Assembly: GCF_003208655.1 (NCBI RefSeq)
Contig: NZ_QKLU01000002.1
Location: 62,001 to 126,000 of the forward strand
Direction of reading: 5' to 3'
Length of the DNA: 64,000 bases
DNA from: Pedobacter nutrimenti
GTDB lineage: Bacteria; Bacteroidota; Bacteroidia; Sphingobacteriales; Sphingobacteriaceae
Shown here piece by piece: positions 16,470 through 27,054 of the stretch. Made by a program: the position numbers and the translations under genes. Under the pieces are notes generated by a model. It worked only from the letters and a program-made list of their open reading frames with translations, made no database searches and was not told the origin of the DNA. Positions within the stretch are counted from its first letter, which is position 1. Each line of letters starts with the position of its first letter.

Positions 16470-17789
16470 ATGAAAATTCCAGGCATCAAGGGCTTTGACG
16501 AAGCCGCATTCAGTAAGTACTTTAAAAACACCTCATGGCTAATGTTTGGGAAAGTCCTCAGCATGGTGGTGGGTTTTCTGATTGCACGTTACCTGGGACC
16601 GGTTTCTTTTGGGGATTTAAGTTTTGCCGATGCTTTAACCGCTATAGTTGCGGCCATCGGTACCCTGGGACTGGATAGTTTTATCATTAGGGAAATTATC
16701 AAAGAGCCAGGAAAACAAAATGAAATCCTGGGAACTTCCCTGTTGATGCGGATTGGTGTCAACCTCCTGCTCATTCCGGCAAGTATTCTGATTTATTTAT
16801 TTTTTCATCATTTTTCAGATCAGCCAGGACAGCCCCTGACCCTGATTGTTGCCCTGCTTTCCTTTGCTTCTTTTTTTAAATCTTTTAACGTCATTGACTC
16901 TTATTTTCAATCCCAGGTTCAATCTAAATATGTTGTTCATGTTCAGAATATATGCGTTATCCTTTCTGCACTGGTCAAAATACTGCTGGTCTGGTTGCAA
17001 ATGCCCCTGATTTATTTTGCAGTTGCACTCGTATTTGATGGCTTTATACTGGCCTTTGGCCTGGTGATCATTTATCATAAAAAAGGGCTGCACATCCGTC
17101 AATGGACCTTCAGTACCAGCAGGGCAAAGTCCTTACTCCAACAGTCCTTCCCCTTAATCCTGTCTGCAGTAATGGTTTCCATATATATGAAAATAGACCA
17201 GGTTATGCTCAAAAGCGAGGGCAGTGCAGAAGTTGGTATTTACAGTGCAGCAGCAAAAATCAGCGAAGCCTGGTATTTTATCCCGATTGCAATTATAACC
17301 TCTGTATTTCCAGCCATTATTAACGCCCGGCAGACCGATTTAGACAGATACCACAAGAGATTAGTCAATCTCTATGATCTTCTTGTTTTCATCAGCTTGC
17401 CTGTCGCGTTGCTTATTAGTTTCTTTGGCACAGACATTATCCACCTGCTTTACGGAAACCGTTTTGAGGGCGCAGGTTCCATGCTGAGCATTCACATCTG
17501 GTCTGGCATCTTTGTCTTTCTGGGCAGCGCCAGTTCACAATATCTTCTGGCAGAAAATTTCACCATGATCTCCTTTCAAAGGACCGCTATTGGTGCACTG
17601 ATAAATATTGGACTGAATTTCTGGTTAATTCCTTTGTATGGAGGGGTGGGGGCCTCTGTCGCGACCTTAATCGCCTGCATCATTTCTACTTTTTATATTA
17701 TCCTTATCCCAAAAACCAGACAGCAGGGCATAATGATGTTAAAATCGCTTTTTTTAGTTTCAGCAATTCAAAAACTTGCACGTAAGTAA
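16470..17789 (+). CDS. Polysaccharide flippase (Wzx/MATE-like, RfbX family)
   Basis: The 439-residue protein has about twelve membrane helices and begins with the family hallmark NTSWLMFGKVLSMVVGFLIA followed by RYLGPVSFGDLSFADA, the N-terminal signature of oligosaccharide flippases. Later blocks such as YMKIDQVMLKSEGSAEVGIYSAA also fit. It would move lipid-linked sugar repeat units across the inner membrane for surface polysaccharide assembly. The stop is only 3 bp from the stop of the convergent FkbM gene, with no terminator between. No Wzy polymerase was identified in this window. Confidence 0.88.
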   Translation: MKIPGIKGFDEAAFSKYFKNTSWLMFGKVLSMVVGFLIARYLGPVSFGDLSFADALTAIVAAIGTLGLDSFIIREIIKEPGKQNEILGTSLLMRIGVNLLLIPASILIYLFFHHFSDQPGQPLTLIVALLSFASFFKSFNVIDSYFQSQVQSKYVVHVQNICVILSALVKILLVWLQMPLIYFAVALVFDGFILAFGLVIIYHKKGLHIRQWTFSTSRAKSLLQQSFPLILSAVMVSIYMKIDQVMLKSEGSAEVGIYSAAAKISEAWYFIPIAIITSVFPAIINARQTDLDRYHKRLVNLYDLLVFISLPVALLISFFGTDIIHLLYGNRFEGAGSMLSIHIWSGIFVFLGSASSQYLLAENFTMISFQRTAIGALINIGLNFWLIPLYGGVGASVATLIACIISTFYIILIPKTRQQGIMMLKSLFLVSAIQKLARK

Positions 17790-17792
17790 AAT

Positions 17793-18479
17793 CTATTTTT
17801 GTTCTTTCTTATAAAAGCAGGTTCTGAGCGTCTTTGCAAAAAAACGATAACCTTTAGCTTTCATAAACTGATAAATCGGAGAATGCTGAAGCTGATCAAC
17901 ATCGACACTTTCCTCAACCAAAACCATTTCAGGCCTGTATTTATCCCAGTTATTAGATTGCAGCACCTCAAAATCCAGGCCTTCCACATCGATACTTAAA
18001 AAATCAATAGCCGTACCTTGAGGCAGATTTTTTTCCAGGATCTCAGACAATGGCAATACAGGTATTCCTATTTCTTTGATCACCTTATATTTTGAAGATT
18101 CCCGGCTTACTCTTTCGGATACCTCTTTGGAAAAGCTATTCAGCGCTGGTTCGTTAAAACAATAAAAAGTCAGGGTACCTTTCTCTTTTCCAACGCCGAC
18201 ATTTAAGTTAATATCCCTTTTTCTTAGCCAATTAAATAAGCCAATCGCTGATGGTGTCGGTTCCACATTAATTCCCCTCCAGCCTTTTTTATAAAAATAG
18301 CGGGTGTTGGAAAATCTAACCGGGTGGTGGGCACCTACGTCAACAAAAAAACCTTTACCTTTTTTTTGCTCAAAAAAGGCTTTCAGAATCATGTCTTCCC
18401 CATCCTGGGAATAGGATGTTGAGGACTTAAAATAATGAACTGGAAAATATTTAAGTATTGTTTTTTTCAGACTGGCCAT
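17793..18479 (-). CDS. FkbM family methyltransferase
   Basis: The core is the FkbM class-I SAM methyltransferase fold: SQDGEDMILKAFF, the SAM-binding FFVDVGAHHPVRFSNT, VEPTPSAIGLF, and the FLSIDVEGLDFEVLQ motif. The enzyme probably O-methylates a sugar or another surface metabolite. ATG 18479 gives a compact start; the frame opens five codons earlier at a TTG. The length of 228 residues is typical for the domain alone. It lies tail-to-tail with a flippase and head-to-head with a T9SS cargo gene. The substrate is unknown. Confidence 0.85.
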   Translation of the reverse strand: MASLKKTILKYFPVHYFKSSTSYSQDGEDMILKAFFEQKKGKGFFVDVGAHHPVRFSNTRYFYKKGWRGINVEPTPSAIGLFNWLRKRDINLNVGVGKEKGTLTFYCFNEPALNSFSKEVSERVSRESSKYKVIKEIGIPVLPLSEILEKNLPQGTAIDFLSIDVEGLDFEVLQSNNWDKYRPEMVLVEESVDVDQLQHSPIYQFMKAKGYRFFAKTLRTCFYKKEQK

Positions 18480-18636
18480 TGGGCGAAAGTACAAATTATT
18501 CCAAATAAATTTTAATACCGCTTTTTTATCGCAAAAAGCACTATAAGAACTGACAGCTTGGTCAAATATTACCTTTAAATATCAAAAAAAGACATACTTT
18601 TACATCAGCATCCATTCAAATTTGCCGTCGCTCCCG

Positions 18637-21600
18637 ATGTTTATAAAGAACTATTGCCTACCTCGCCTTATTTGTATCCTTTTATTCCATTTTCTTTTTT
18701 TATCTGGCTTTGCACAACAACTGCCGATCCCCGATTGGGTAAAGGATATCGGAGGAACAGGAGAAAGCAAACTTTCAGGAATTGGGGTCGATCAGTTTGA
18801 CAATGTATATGTTTGCGGAAATTTTCAGGGAACCTTGACTGTCGACCTTTCAGGGGTTTCTGCAGCAACTCAGTTAACCTCAAATGGGTCTTATGATATT
18901 TTTATCGCTAAATATACCGCGGATGGAAAACTCATTTGGGCAAAAAGTATAGGCGGCGATGGACTGGACCAGGCAAATAACCTCAGTGTAGATAAAGAAG
19001 GAAATGTAGTAATAGCTTCAGCGGTTTCCTCCTCGAGCATTGATTGTGATCCCGGACCCGGAGTTTCCCTCATCAATTCTTCCGGCGGCTGGGATGCCCT
19101 GCTGGTTAAACTTGATCCAAATGGTAATTTTTCCTGGGCAAGAAGTATTGGCGGATCGGGAACTGAAAGAGGCCATGTGGTAACCACTGACAATTTAGGA
19201 AATGTTCTTTTTGTAGGCTCTTTTGATTCCTCTTTTATTAACCTGGGCGCCTATTCTCTGACCACAAAAGGTCAATCGGACGGTTTTATGGCAAAATATG
19301 ACCGCAACGGAACTTTACAATGGGCATACGGAATGGGGTCTTATGGAAACGATGAAATAAAAAGTGTTAAAACCAACGCGAACAACGAGGTCATTGTCCT
19401 TGGTTATTTTGAATCCAGTATTGACCTGAATCCAAAGTCCCCCGCATTTGTAATGAGCGGTAGTAATCAGCCTTATTTTTTAGCCAAATATTCGGAGACC
19501 GGCAGCCTGCTATGGGCCAATAAAATAGATGGTCCAACCGGCCCGGTTGTTTCCTCACTGGCTGTTGGTTCAGCTGATGACATTTACCTCACCGGGGTAT
19601 ACAGTAGTGCTATAAATTTCAACTCCCCTTCGGGCTTCCTCACACTTTCCTCCGTGCAAAACAATAATCTTTTTGTCACAAAATACAGCAATTCAGGCAA
19701 TGCCATATGGGCCAGAAACATCGAGGCGACCGGCTACAGTCCTTATAGCTATTATCTAACTTCAGATCAAGACAATAATGTCTACATCGGAGGGTATTTC
19801 GATGGCACACTAACTTTTGGTATTGGCCCCAGCACAAAAAAACTAACGTACAATGGTGTTAAAGATACTTTTTTTGGCAAATACGACAGAGATGGCAACT
19901 TTATCTGGGCTTTCAATTTTGGAAGTGCCTGCTCGGGTAACTATGGGCATAAAATTGCTGTAGATTCCAAAAAAAATGTACTATTGGGCGGCGCTTTCTG
20001 CAGTACCGTAGATTTTAATCCCGGCACCTGCGATCTGAAATTAACTGCTCAAAACTCAGGTTCTGACGCCTTTATCGCGAAGTACAATCAGGTAAAATTA
20101 AGTGGAGAGCCACTGATTACCACTTTTTCTTTTGCTGCACAAAGTGCAGCGGCAGTTATAGATGTGGCCACAAAAACCATAAAAATAAAGGTTAAGGCCG
20201 GTACTGATGTCAAAAAATTAAGCCCAACCATCACCACAGATATTGGGGTTCTTTCTCCTTTGTCCAATACAGAGGCCGACTTTTCAAATCTGAAAGTTTA
20301 CACCATCTCTTCCAATTGCATAAATTATACCTGGACAGTGGAAGTTTCGGTTGAGGCCGGCGCTAAACTGGAGCTTTGTGCCAATGAGCTGACTTTAGTT
20401 AAAGGATTAACCGGCGCCCCTGCAAATGCACTATTTCAATGGGAAGCAAAAGACATTAACGGCAACTGGGTTTCAGCGCCCTCACCAGCCACACAGCCCG
20501 ACTACCAGTTTCAGGGACTTGCAAACTACAGCAATGAGGACCAGGCATTTAACTTACGGCGAAAAGTCATCACCACGAGCACTTCTTTTTATGATTCAGA
20601 AACTGTACTGAACATCCATCCGGCAACAACAGACAATACCATTAGTGCCGATCAAAACCTTTACTGCAACGGTAAAGCAAAACCTGTCCTCACTGGTTCT
20701 GTTCCGAGTGGTGCTGAAAATACAACAAGAAGCTATACATGGCAGCAAAGCACCGACGGGACAACCTGGTCGGATGTTCCAAACGAAAAGGGACAGCACC
20801 TTTCTCCTGCTGAATTTACTCAGAGCACTTATTTCAGGAGAATAACTTTTTCTGACAACTGCCAGTCGGTAAGCCCTGCCCTAAAAATAGAAGTATATCC
20901 GGCTATTACCGTTTCCAATGCTGGCGAGCCGATTGCCCTTTGCCAAACTGCAAATGTAAATTTAAACGCCAATTTACCCGCAACAAATGAAACAGGAAGC
21001 TGGTCTGTGGTTAAGCCTTCCTCCTATCAGCCCTTTGATGATTCCAATGGCAGCGATCCGAAAGCATTGGTTAAAAATTTACCCGAGAATCAGGAAATCA
21101 TTTTTAAATGGACCATAAAAAACACAGCCTGCTCGACCGAATCTTTTTCAGAGGTCAAACTTTATAATTACGGGCTTCCATCCTTAACACTACCGGAAAG
21201 AATCACCATCAACCAGGGGGAATCGGTCCAGATTCCTGCAACAATGAATAGCACAGGAAGTTATACGTACCTATGGAGCCCTTCCAATAACCTAAATGAT
21301 GTTACCCTTCTTTCTCCTGTTGCCAGCCCTGCCAAAACCGTCATTTACCATCTGCTGATTAAATATGGTGAGCAATGCTCTATGGAACGCGATCTTAAAA
21401 TAATTGTCAACCGGACTGAAAAAACAACGGTCTGTTCGGGTGCGGACATCAGTTTAGAAGGCGACCCTGACAATGAAACTCAACCAAAATACCAATGGCA
21501 GGTTTTTCAGGAAGGGGCCTGGTCGGATCTGGACAATGCAAACCAAAAAAATCTGCAGACAAAAACACTGAAAAATTTTGGCAAAAATGCATTGGCACTC

Positions 21601-22740
21601 CTTTACCGAAGACAAGTACAGGTCGACCTGTTGCGCTATTATGACTCTCAATTCCCTATAGAAGTGCTTGCGGTTACCAGCAACAACGTCATCCAGAGTG
21701 AAAACCTGGTTTTTTGTGCCCAGACCATAGAAAACACGCTGATTTCCGGTTCTTTGCCAGAGGGCCCAACAGCGCAGGGGCTTCGCTACAGCTGGGAGTC
21801 GAGTACAGACGGCGACACCTGGCAAAACATAAGCGGTCAGGACTCAAAAGATCTGCTCATTGAACAGCTAAGCCTCAGCACTTATTTCAGGAGGCTTACT
21901 TATAGCGGTTCTTGCCCCGCTTACAGCAACATCCTTAAAATTAAAATCAACCCGCCAGCTACCCTTGCCGATGCAGGAAGCGATCAAAGCTTTTGCGGGG
22001 AAAACACCGTAACCCTAAACGCCAATAAAGCAGGGGACCAGGAAACAGGAAGCTGGGAAGTCATTGCTCCTTTAAGCTATCAGCCCTTTAGCAGCGCGAC
22101 CATGCATGACCCAAAAGCCACCATTCGCAATTTCCCTCAAAATGAAGAGGTCATTTTAAAATGGACTATTGACAACCAAAACTGTAATACCTCCAGTAAT
22201 GCCCAGATTAAGCTTTTTTCCTATAAAAAACTACTTATACAAGCACCGGATGTTTTGACTATAGACTATGGACAGAAAATTAATCTTGGTGTAATGGCCG
22301 ATCTGCCATCTGACGGAACCTATATTCTGGAATGGGGACCGCTGACCGGTCTGGAAAATTACGATCGCCTCAGTCCCGATGCAATGCCAAAAGAAACCAC
22401 AGATTACACCCTGACTATATCTTATGGCAAAGAATGTGTCCAAAGCAAAAAAATAAAAGTGATTGTGGTCAGGAATCTTGAGATTCCCAATGCTTTTTCC
22501 CCAAATGGAGACAATGTCAACGATTACTGGACCATAAAAAATATTGAAGGCTATCCAAAATCCAGGGTTTCCATATTTAACCGTTACGGGTCAATTGTTC
22601 ACCAATCAACAGGATACACCAGTCCATGGGACGGTACCTGGCAGGGAAAACCTGTACCCGCCGGGGCCTATTATTACATTATAGAACTGAAAGATAAAAC
22701 AAACAGTCTTTTCAAAGGGAACATTACCCTGATCCGCTAA
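18637..22740 (+). CDS. Large surface protein with SBBP-type propeller repeats and T9SS type-B sorting domain
   Basis: The protein has about 1367 residues. A signal peptide (ICILLFHFLFLSGFAQ) is followed at about 35-485 by six or seven beta-propeller-like repeats, each containing an A-K-Y-x-x-x-G-x-x-x-W-A pattern (for example IAKYTADGKLIWAKS, MAKYDRNGTLQWAY). A short Ig-like segment follows. Two similar blocks of about 350 residues come next (roughly 580-928 and 929-1278). The C-terminal 85 residues are a gliding-motility-associated/T9SS type-B sorting domain (PNAFSPNGDNVNDYW, SIFNRYG, PAGAYYYII). It should be exported by T9SS and sit on the surface; the function of the propeller is unknown. 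A start at ATG 18637 is chosen over an in-frame TTG. Confidence 0.88.
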   Translation: MFIKNYCLPRLICILLFHFLFLSGFAQQLPIPDWVKDIGGTGESKLSGIGVDQFDNVYVCGNFQGTLTVDLSGVSAATQLTSNGSYDIFIAKYTADGKLIWAKSIGGDGLDQANNLSVDKEGNVVIASAVSSSSIDCDPGPGVSLINSSGGWDALLVKLDPNGNFSWARSIGGSGTERGHVVTTDNLGNVLFVGSFDSSFINLGAYSLTTKGQSDGFMAKYDRNGTLQWAYGMGSYGNDEIKSVKTNANNEVIVLGYFESSIDLNPKSPAFVMSGSNQPYFLAKYSETGSLLWANKIDGPTGPVVSSLAVGSADDIYLTGVYSSAINFNSPSGFLTLSSVQNNNLFVTKYSNSGNAIWARNIEATGYSPYSYYLTSDQDNNVYIGGYFDGTLTFGIGPSTKKLTYNGVKDTFFGKYDRDGNFIWAFNFGSACSGNYGHKIAVDSKKNVLLGGAFCSTVDFNPGTCDLKLTAQNSGSDAFIAKYNQVKLSGEPLITTFSFAAQSAAAVIDVATKTIKIKVKAGTDVKKLSPTITTDIGVLSPLSNTEADFSNLKVYTISSNCINYTWTVEVSVEAGAKLELCANELTLVKGLTGAPANALFQWEAKDINGNWVSAPSPATQPDYQFQGLANYSNEDQAFNLRRKVITTSTSFYDSETVLNIHPATTDNTISADQNLYCNGKAKPVLTGSVPSGAENTTRSYTWQQSTDGTTWSDVPNEKGQHLSPAEFTQSTYFRRITFSDNCQSVSPALKIEVYPAITVSNAGEPIALCQTANVNLNANLPATNETGSWSVVKPSSYQPFDDSNGSDPKALVKNLPENQEIIFKWTIKNTACSTESFSEVKLYNYGLPSLTLPERITINQGESVQIPATMNSTGSYTYLWSPSNNLNDVTLLSPVASPAKTVIYHLLIKYGEQCSMERDLKIIVNRTEKTTVCSGADISLEGDPDNETQPKYQWQVFQEGAWSDLDNANQKNLQTKTLKNFGKNALALLYRRQVQVDLLRYYDSQFPIEVLAVTSNNVIQSENLVFCAQTIENTLISGSLPEGPTAQGLRYSWESSTDGDTWQNISGQDSKDLLIEQLSLSTYFRRLTYSGSCPAYSNILKIKINPPATLADAGSDQSFCGENTVTLNANKAGDQETGSWEVIAPLSYQPFSSATMHDPKATIRNFPQNEEVILKWTIDNQNCNTSSNAQIKLFSYKKLLIQAPDVLTIDYGQKINLGVMADLPSDGTYILEWGPLTGLENYDRLSPDAMPKETTDYTLTISYGKECVQSKKIKVIVVRNLEIPNAFSPNGDNVNDYWTIKNIEGYPKSRVSIFNRYGSIVHQSTGYTSPWDGTWQGKPVPAGAYYYIIELKDKTNSLFKGNITLIR

Positions 22741-22796
22741 GAGAAAGGAGCGCGTAAATTAAGGCATGGTTATTATTAGAACCTGTTCATAAATAA

Positions 22797-22804
22797 TATC
22801 TTTG
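22797..22804 (+). promoter_or_regulatory. Putative promoter -7 box of the 22828 glycosyltransferase
   Basis: TATCTTTG matches the Bacteroidota -7 element TAnnTTTG and lies 23 bp before the start codon. No strong -33 element is visible, so this is a weak prediction. Confidence 0.35.
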
Positions 22805-22827
22805 CCCTTCATTAATTCTTTTTAAGC

Positions 22828-23727
22828 ATGCAAAACTTTGCCCCCATTGCGCTGTTTGTCTATAACCGTCCTCAACATACCCAGCGTACGGTTAAATTTT
22901 TACAGCAAAATGAACTGGCCTCAGAGAGCCGTCTCTTTGTTTTCTCTGATGGACCTAAAACAGCTGCAGATGAAGAAAAAGTAGCAGAAGTCAGGACATT
23001 TATTCGCAGTTTGGAGGGCTTTAAATCCATAGAGCTCATAGAACGCAAACAAAACATGGGTCTGGCTGATTCTGTAATTGCCGGGGTAAGCAGGCTGGTC
23101 AAAGATTACAAACAGGTCATTGTTTTCGAAGACGACCTCATCAGTTCTCCTTATACCCTGACCTATTTTAATGAAGCACTAAACCGCTACCGGAATCAGG
23201 AGCAGGTGATGCATATTGGTGCCTATATGTATCCTCTAAAAGAAAATAATTTACCGGACTCTTTCTTTTACCGCGTTGCAACCAGCTGGGGCTGGGCAAC
23301 CTGGGAGAGGGCATGGCAACATTTTGAGCCGAATATAGATGTGCTGTTAAACCAGTTTGATTCCAGCAAAAAACATGCTTTTTCCATCGAGAAAACCATG
23401 AATTTCTGGAAACAGATGCAGGATTTTAAAAATGGAAAAAACAATTCTTGGGCCATTCGCTGGTACGCTTCTATTTTCCTTAAAGGCGGGCTTACCCTGA
23501 ACCCGGCACAATCCCTGGTCAACAACATCGGACATGATGGAACAGGTGTTCATTCTGGCATTAATGACATTTACAATGTAGTTATTAATCCCAGGCCCAT
23601 CAAAACGTTCCCGGTTGAATTTAAAGAGCACCCGGAAGCTTACCAGATCATCAAACACTTTCTTGCCAAAAGAAAAGGGACTTTATGGCAACGTATTAAA
23701 CGGCTGATCAAAGAAAAGCTAAGCTGA
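22828..23727 (+). CDS. Glycosyltransferase (GT-A fold, GNT-I-like)
   Basis: The N-terminus PIALFVYNRPQHTQRTVKFL is a nucleotide-sugar binding beta-strand and loop of GT-A enzymes. VIVFEDDLISSPYTL supplies the DxD-like acidic pair that coordinates the metal. ATSWGWATWERAW is a strongly conserved acceptor-side block of this bacterial GNT-I-like group. A basic C-terminus (RKGTLWQRIKRLIKEKLS) could touch the membrane. It probably adds a sugar during surface polysaccharide synthesis. It stands alone between a T9SS protein and a protease on the opposite strand, with its own -7-like box. Confidence 0.82.
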   Translation: MQNFAPIALFVYNRPQHTQRTVKFLQQNELASESRLFVFSDGPKTAADEEKVAEVRTFIRSLEGFKSIELIERKQNMGLADSVIAGVSRLVKDYKQVIVFEDDLISSPYTLTYFNEALNRYRNQEQVMHIGAYMYPLKENNLPDSFFYRVATSWGWATWERAWQHFEPNIDVLLNQFDSSKKHAFSIEKTMNFWKQMQDFKNGKNNSWAIRWYASIFLKGGLTLNPAQSLVNNIGHDGTGVHSGINDIYNVVINPRPIKTFPVEFKEHPEAYQIIKHFLAKRKGTLWQRIKRLIKEKLS

Positions 23728-23786
23728 TTTTTCCGCATGTCCTTCATTTAAAATCAGACAAACAAAAAAACCAGCTCAGGCAGGTA

Positions 23787-26700
23787 TTACTTTTTGAGGT
23801 CTTTTAAAATTTCTGAGACGGCCCGTTCTATCTGCGGGTCTTTGTTTTCCAGTCTGTCCACAAATGTATTTTTGATATAAATATCCGGCTTCACCCCTTC
23901 TTTTTCAATGTCTTTACCATCTAAAGTATAACAGCCCCAGGATGGCAGACGGTAAGATGAATTATCAACCAATCCTTTTGCTGAAGTAAAGATGATCCAG
24001 CGATAGGTCTCCGTTCCAATAATTTTACCCAGTTTCAACTCTTTAAAACCAGTTGCGGTCATTTCAGCATCACTCAGGGATTGTTCGTTGATCAACAAAA
24101 CAATCGGTTTAACCGCCGGTCCGAAATTACTTTGGGGGGCCATTTTTCCACCCCGGTACTTCCATTGTAAATAAGGCCTTTGGGAAAGAAACTGTAAAAC
24201 ATCATTGTGCACATTCCCGCCTGTATTGTAACGAAGATCCAGAATGACCGCTTCTTTATTGTTTTCCTGGGCAACCATATCAAGTAAAAAGCGCTCCAGT
24301 TCGCCAGTGCCCATATTTTTCATATAGGAGTAAGCAATCCGGTTGTTACTTAACCGGTCAACCCTTTCTTTATTTTCGCGGATCCATTCATCGTACAAAT
24401 TCTCGCGTAAACCACCACCTGTCTGAGGATGGACCTTGGTCCGGATGCTTTTACCACCTCTGTTAAAGGTCAGGCTGATTTCCTGTTCAAGTGTTGGTTT
24501 GGTAAAATAAAAATCACGGTCCACCTGATCATCTACCGGTGCCCCATTCACTTCGGTCAGCACATCACCAGGCTGAATGTCTATCTTCTCTTTTTTACCA
24601 TTGCTTTTAGCCGCTACATAAGAAACCTTATAAGGCTGCTCCTGCGAAAATACAATACCAGTTTCGTTGGTCACATAATTTAAAGACTTGCTTTCATCCG
24701 GTCCGAAGGTATTAAAGCCCTGGTGGGAAGAATTGAGCTCTCCCAACATATCATTCAGCAATATTCTCAAATCATTCCTGCTGTTGATAAAAGGCAGGTA
24801 AAAGGCATAACTCTTTTTCAGCTTATTCCAGTCTGCACCATGAAAGTTCTCATCATAAAAGTTCTCTTCCATTCCTGCCCAGGTTTCATAAAACATCTGA
24901 TTGAATTCACCAGACAGGTTACGGTTAAATTTATAATTCAAATCCAGGTTATCTATTTTATTTTGATCTAAGTTGTATTTTCCCAGCGCTCCCCGGCTCA
25001 GGATATAATATTTGCCTCCGGCTTCTGTTAAACTATAATTTCCGCTGGCCCCGGCTTTTTCTGTCTTATTGCTTTCAAAGGGCTCGATCACTGTCCTGTA
25101 TAAAGCATAAGCACCACCTTCATGATTCGATGCGTAAAACACATAGGTCTTATCTCCTTTAGTCACCAGCGTAATGTCTCTTTGTGTTCCAAAGGCGGGG
25201 CTGATTAGTTCCAAGCGGTCCATAATGTCTTGTGTATTGACCACAATAGGCGCTGTGGCCACAACCGCAGGTTTCTCCTGAGGTTTTTCTTTACCTGTTT
25301 TATCTTTCCCATCTGCCGTTTTAACAGCTGGTTCATCTTTTTTTTCAGGACTAAACAACTCATCAAACTTGTCACTCCGATAAGGCAAATCATAATTGTT
25401 AAGCGGCATTCTATAGATATGCGAATTTTCCATTCCCATTGGATAAGAAGGTTTGGTTCGCATGGAAGCAAAAAAGATAGATTTTCCATCTGCTGACCAC
25501 ACCGGATCTGTTTCGGTTACCCCAGTGTTTGTCAGGTTAAGGGTTTTTCCAGATTTTAGCTGGTGTATGAAAATATCCTGTTCAAAATTTCTGTAGGCGG
25601 TAAACAGCACATACTCATCATTAGGAGAAAAGGAAGGAGTAGCATTTTGAAAGGCCCAGATCTCGTCCTTTACCAACATTTTACTGTCCATTGTTTTCAG
25701 GTCAATCAAACGCAGTTCATCCCTTCCACTTAAATATACGCCCATTGTCCTGGTTTTATTGAGGGTGAGCTCCCTGTTGTTCCGGTTGTCTTTTGTAAGT
25801 TGTTTTAAGCTTCCTTTACCATCTGCCCCTATGGTGTACCAGTTTTGATAACCATTATACGTCTGGTTAAAAAGCAGGGTCTTGTTATCCGCAAGCCATT
25901 TCACCTCAAGGGCACGCTCAGCATCCCTGGCAATTTTCCGGATGTACTTGCCTTCCGCATCACTTACAAAAAGTTCTCCCCTGGATATAAAAGCCAGTTT
26001 TTTGCCGTCTGGAGAAAGATCAAAGGCCGAAATATTATCCTTTACATTAAAACCTTGCTCTTTCTCAAGGGTATTGTTCCTGGAAATCCGGATATCGATT
26101 TTACCGGATTTTGCGGAAGCCACGTCATATAGATAAAGCTGATAATCTTTTTCAAATACTATAGATTTTCCATTAGCCGCAACAAATGGACGCTTAATGG
26201 ATGTAGAAAAGTTCGTTAAGGCCATCTTTTTCCCATTATTAAACGTATAAAGGTTATACTCTTCATTTCCTTCATCAGAAACAAAATAAACTTTACCGTT
26301 TTTATCTACACTCGCCCAAAAGTCCTTTCCTCTGTAATTGGTATATTGTTTGTATTTTTTCGTCTTGAGATCATAAGACTGTATGTCTGGATTGAAGTCT
26401 CCTTTATACTTTTTCCTGTTGGCAAAATTTTTACTTTCCCAGGTATCATTAAAAAAAAGTTCTCCATCCGGTGCTTCTGCAACATTATGAATGGTATTAA
26501 AATAATTGTTAAACAAGCGCACAGCTGTACCACCACCGGCATTGACCTTATATGCCGTGTACATATTGTAACGGCCCGAGGTAAAATAAATGGTTTTTGA
26601 ATCCCAACTCCATCCTTCCACTTCATCGGCCGCATCATTAAATGTAATTTGCTTAATGTCTCCACCTTTTAGTGGCATTACATAAACATCGTAATTTCCA

Positions 26701-26957
26701 TACTGATTGGAAGAAAAAGCAAGCCATTTTCCATCGGGGCTCACTCTGGGATTAACTTCATTTCCGGCCATTGCAGTAAGCCGGCTTGCTTCCCCTCCCG
26801 AGGCAGGCACTTTCCATAAATCGCCCTCATAAGTAAAGATCACCTCCTTGGCATCAGGAGTAAGTGCGGGATAGGCTGTAAAATAAGGTTGTTGCTGTGC
26901 ATTAGCCGCCACGCTGATCAGCATAGCGGAAAACAATGCGAGTAATGGATTCCTCAT
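23787..26957 (-). CDS. Tricorn-type S41 family peptidase
   Basis: The 1056-residue protein has a signal peptide (LLALFSAMLISVAANAQ) and tricorn architecture: an N-terminal beta-propeller of WD40-like/PD40 repeats (VSPDGKWLAFSSN, LSPDGKKLAFIS, FSPNDEYVLFTAYR), a second propeller segment, a helical core domain, a PDZ domain (about 820-890) and a C-terminal S41 protease domain. The tricorn catalytic residues can be placed by motif: Ser744-His745 in NSSHQG, Ser962 in SLSDAEM and Glu1020 in IEKEGVKPD. A Lys-rich low-complexity insert (about 540-570) interrupts the propeller. It would degrade peptides in the periplasm rather than in the cytosol. Confidence 0.9.
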   Translation of the reverse strand: MRNPLLALFSAMLISVAANAQQQPYFTAYPALTPDAKEVIFTYEGDLWKVPASGGEASRLTAMAGNEVNPRVSPDGKWLAFSSNQYGNYDVYVMPLKGGDIKQITFNDAADEVEGWSWDSKTIYFTSGRYNMYTAYKVNAGGGTAVRLFNNYFNTIHNVAEAPDGELFFNDTWESKNFANRKKYKGDFNPDIQSYDLKTKKYKQYTNYRGKDFWASVDKNGKVYFVSDEGNEEYNLYTFNNGKKMALTNFSTSIKRPFVAANGKSIVFEKDYQLYLYDVASAKSGKIDIRISRNNTLEKEQGFNVKDNISAFDLSPDGKKLAFISRGELFVSDAEGKYIRKIARDAERALEVKWLADNKTLLFNQTYNGYQNWYTIGADGKGSLKQLTKDNRNNRELTLNKTRTMGVYLSGRDELRLIDLKTMDSKMLVKDEIWAFQNATPSFSPNDEYVLFTAYRNFEQDIFIHQLKSGKTLNLTNTGVTETDPVWSADGKSIFFASMRTKPSYPMGMENSHIYRMPLNNYDLPYRSDKFDELFSPEKKDEPAVKTADGKDKTGKEKPQEKPAVVATAPIVVNTQDIMDRLELISPAFGTQRDITLVTKGDKTYVFYASNHEGGAYALYRTVIEPFESNKTEKAGASGNYSLTEAGGKYYILSRGALGKYNLDQNKIDNLDLNYKFNRNLSGEFNQMFYETWAGMEENFYDENFHGADWNKLKKSYAFYLPFINSRNDLRILLNDMLGELNSSHQGFNTFGPDESKSLNYVTNETGIVFSQEQPYKVSYVAAKSNGKKEKIDIQPGDVLTEVNGAPVDDQVDRDFYFTKPTLEQEISLTFNRGGKSIRTKVHPQTGGGLRENLYDEWIRENKERVDRLSNNRIAYSYMKNMGTGELERFLLDMVAQENNKEAVILDLRYNTGGNVHNDVLQFLSQRPYLQWKYRGGKMAPQSNFGPAVKPIVLLINEQSLSDAEMTATGFKELKLGKIIGTETYRWIIFTSAKGLVDNSSYRLPSWGCYTLDGKDIEKEGVKPDIYIKNTFVDRLENKDPQIERAVSEILKDLKK

Positions 26958-27054
26958 AAATTTAAATATTTGATATCTTTTGGTTTAAGTCGTTGCGACG
27001 AAAATACATAAGAATTTTAAAAAGACATTCTTATTATCCCTTCCTGAATTTTTT

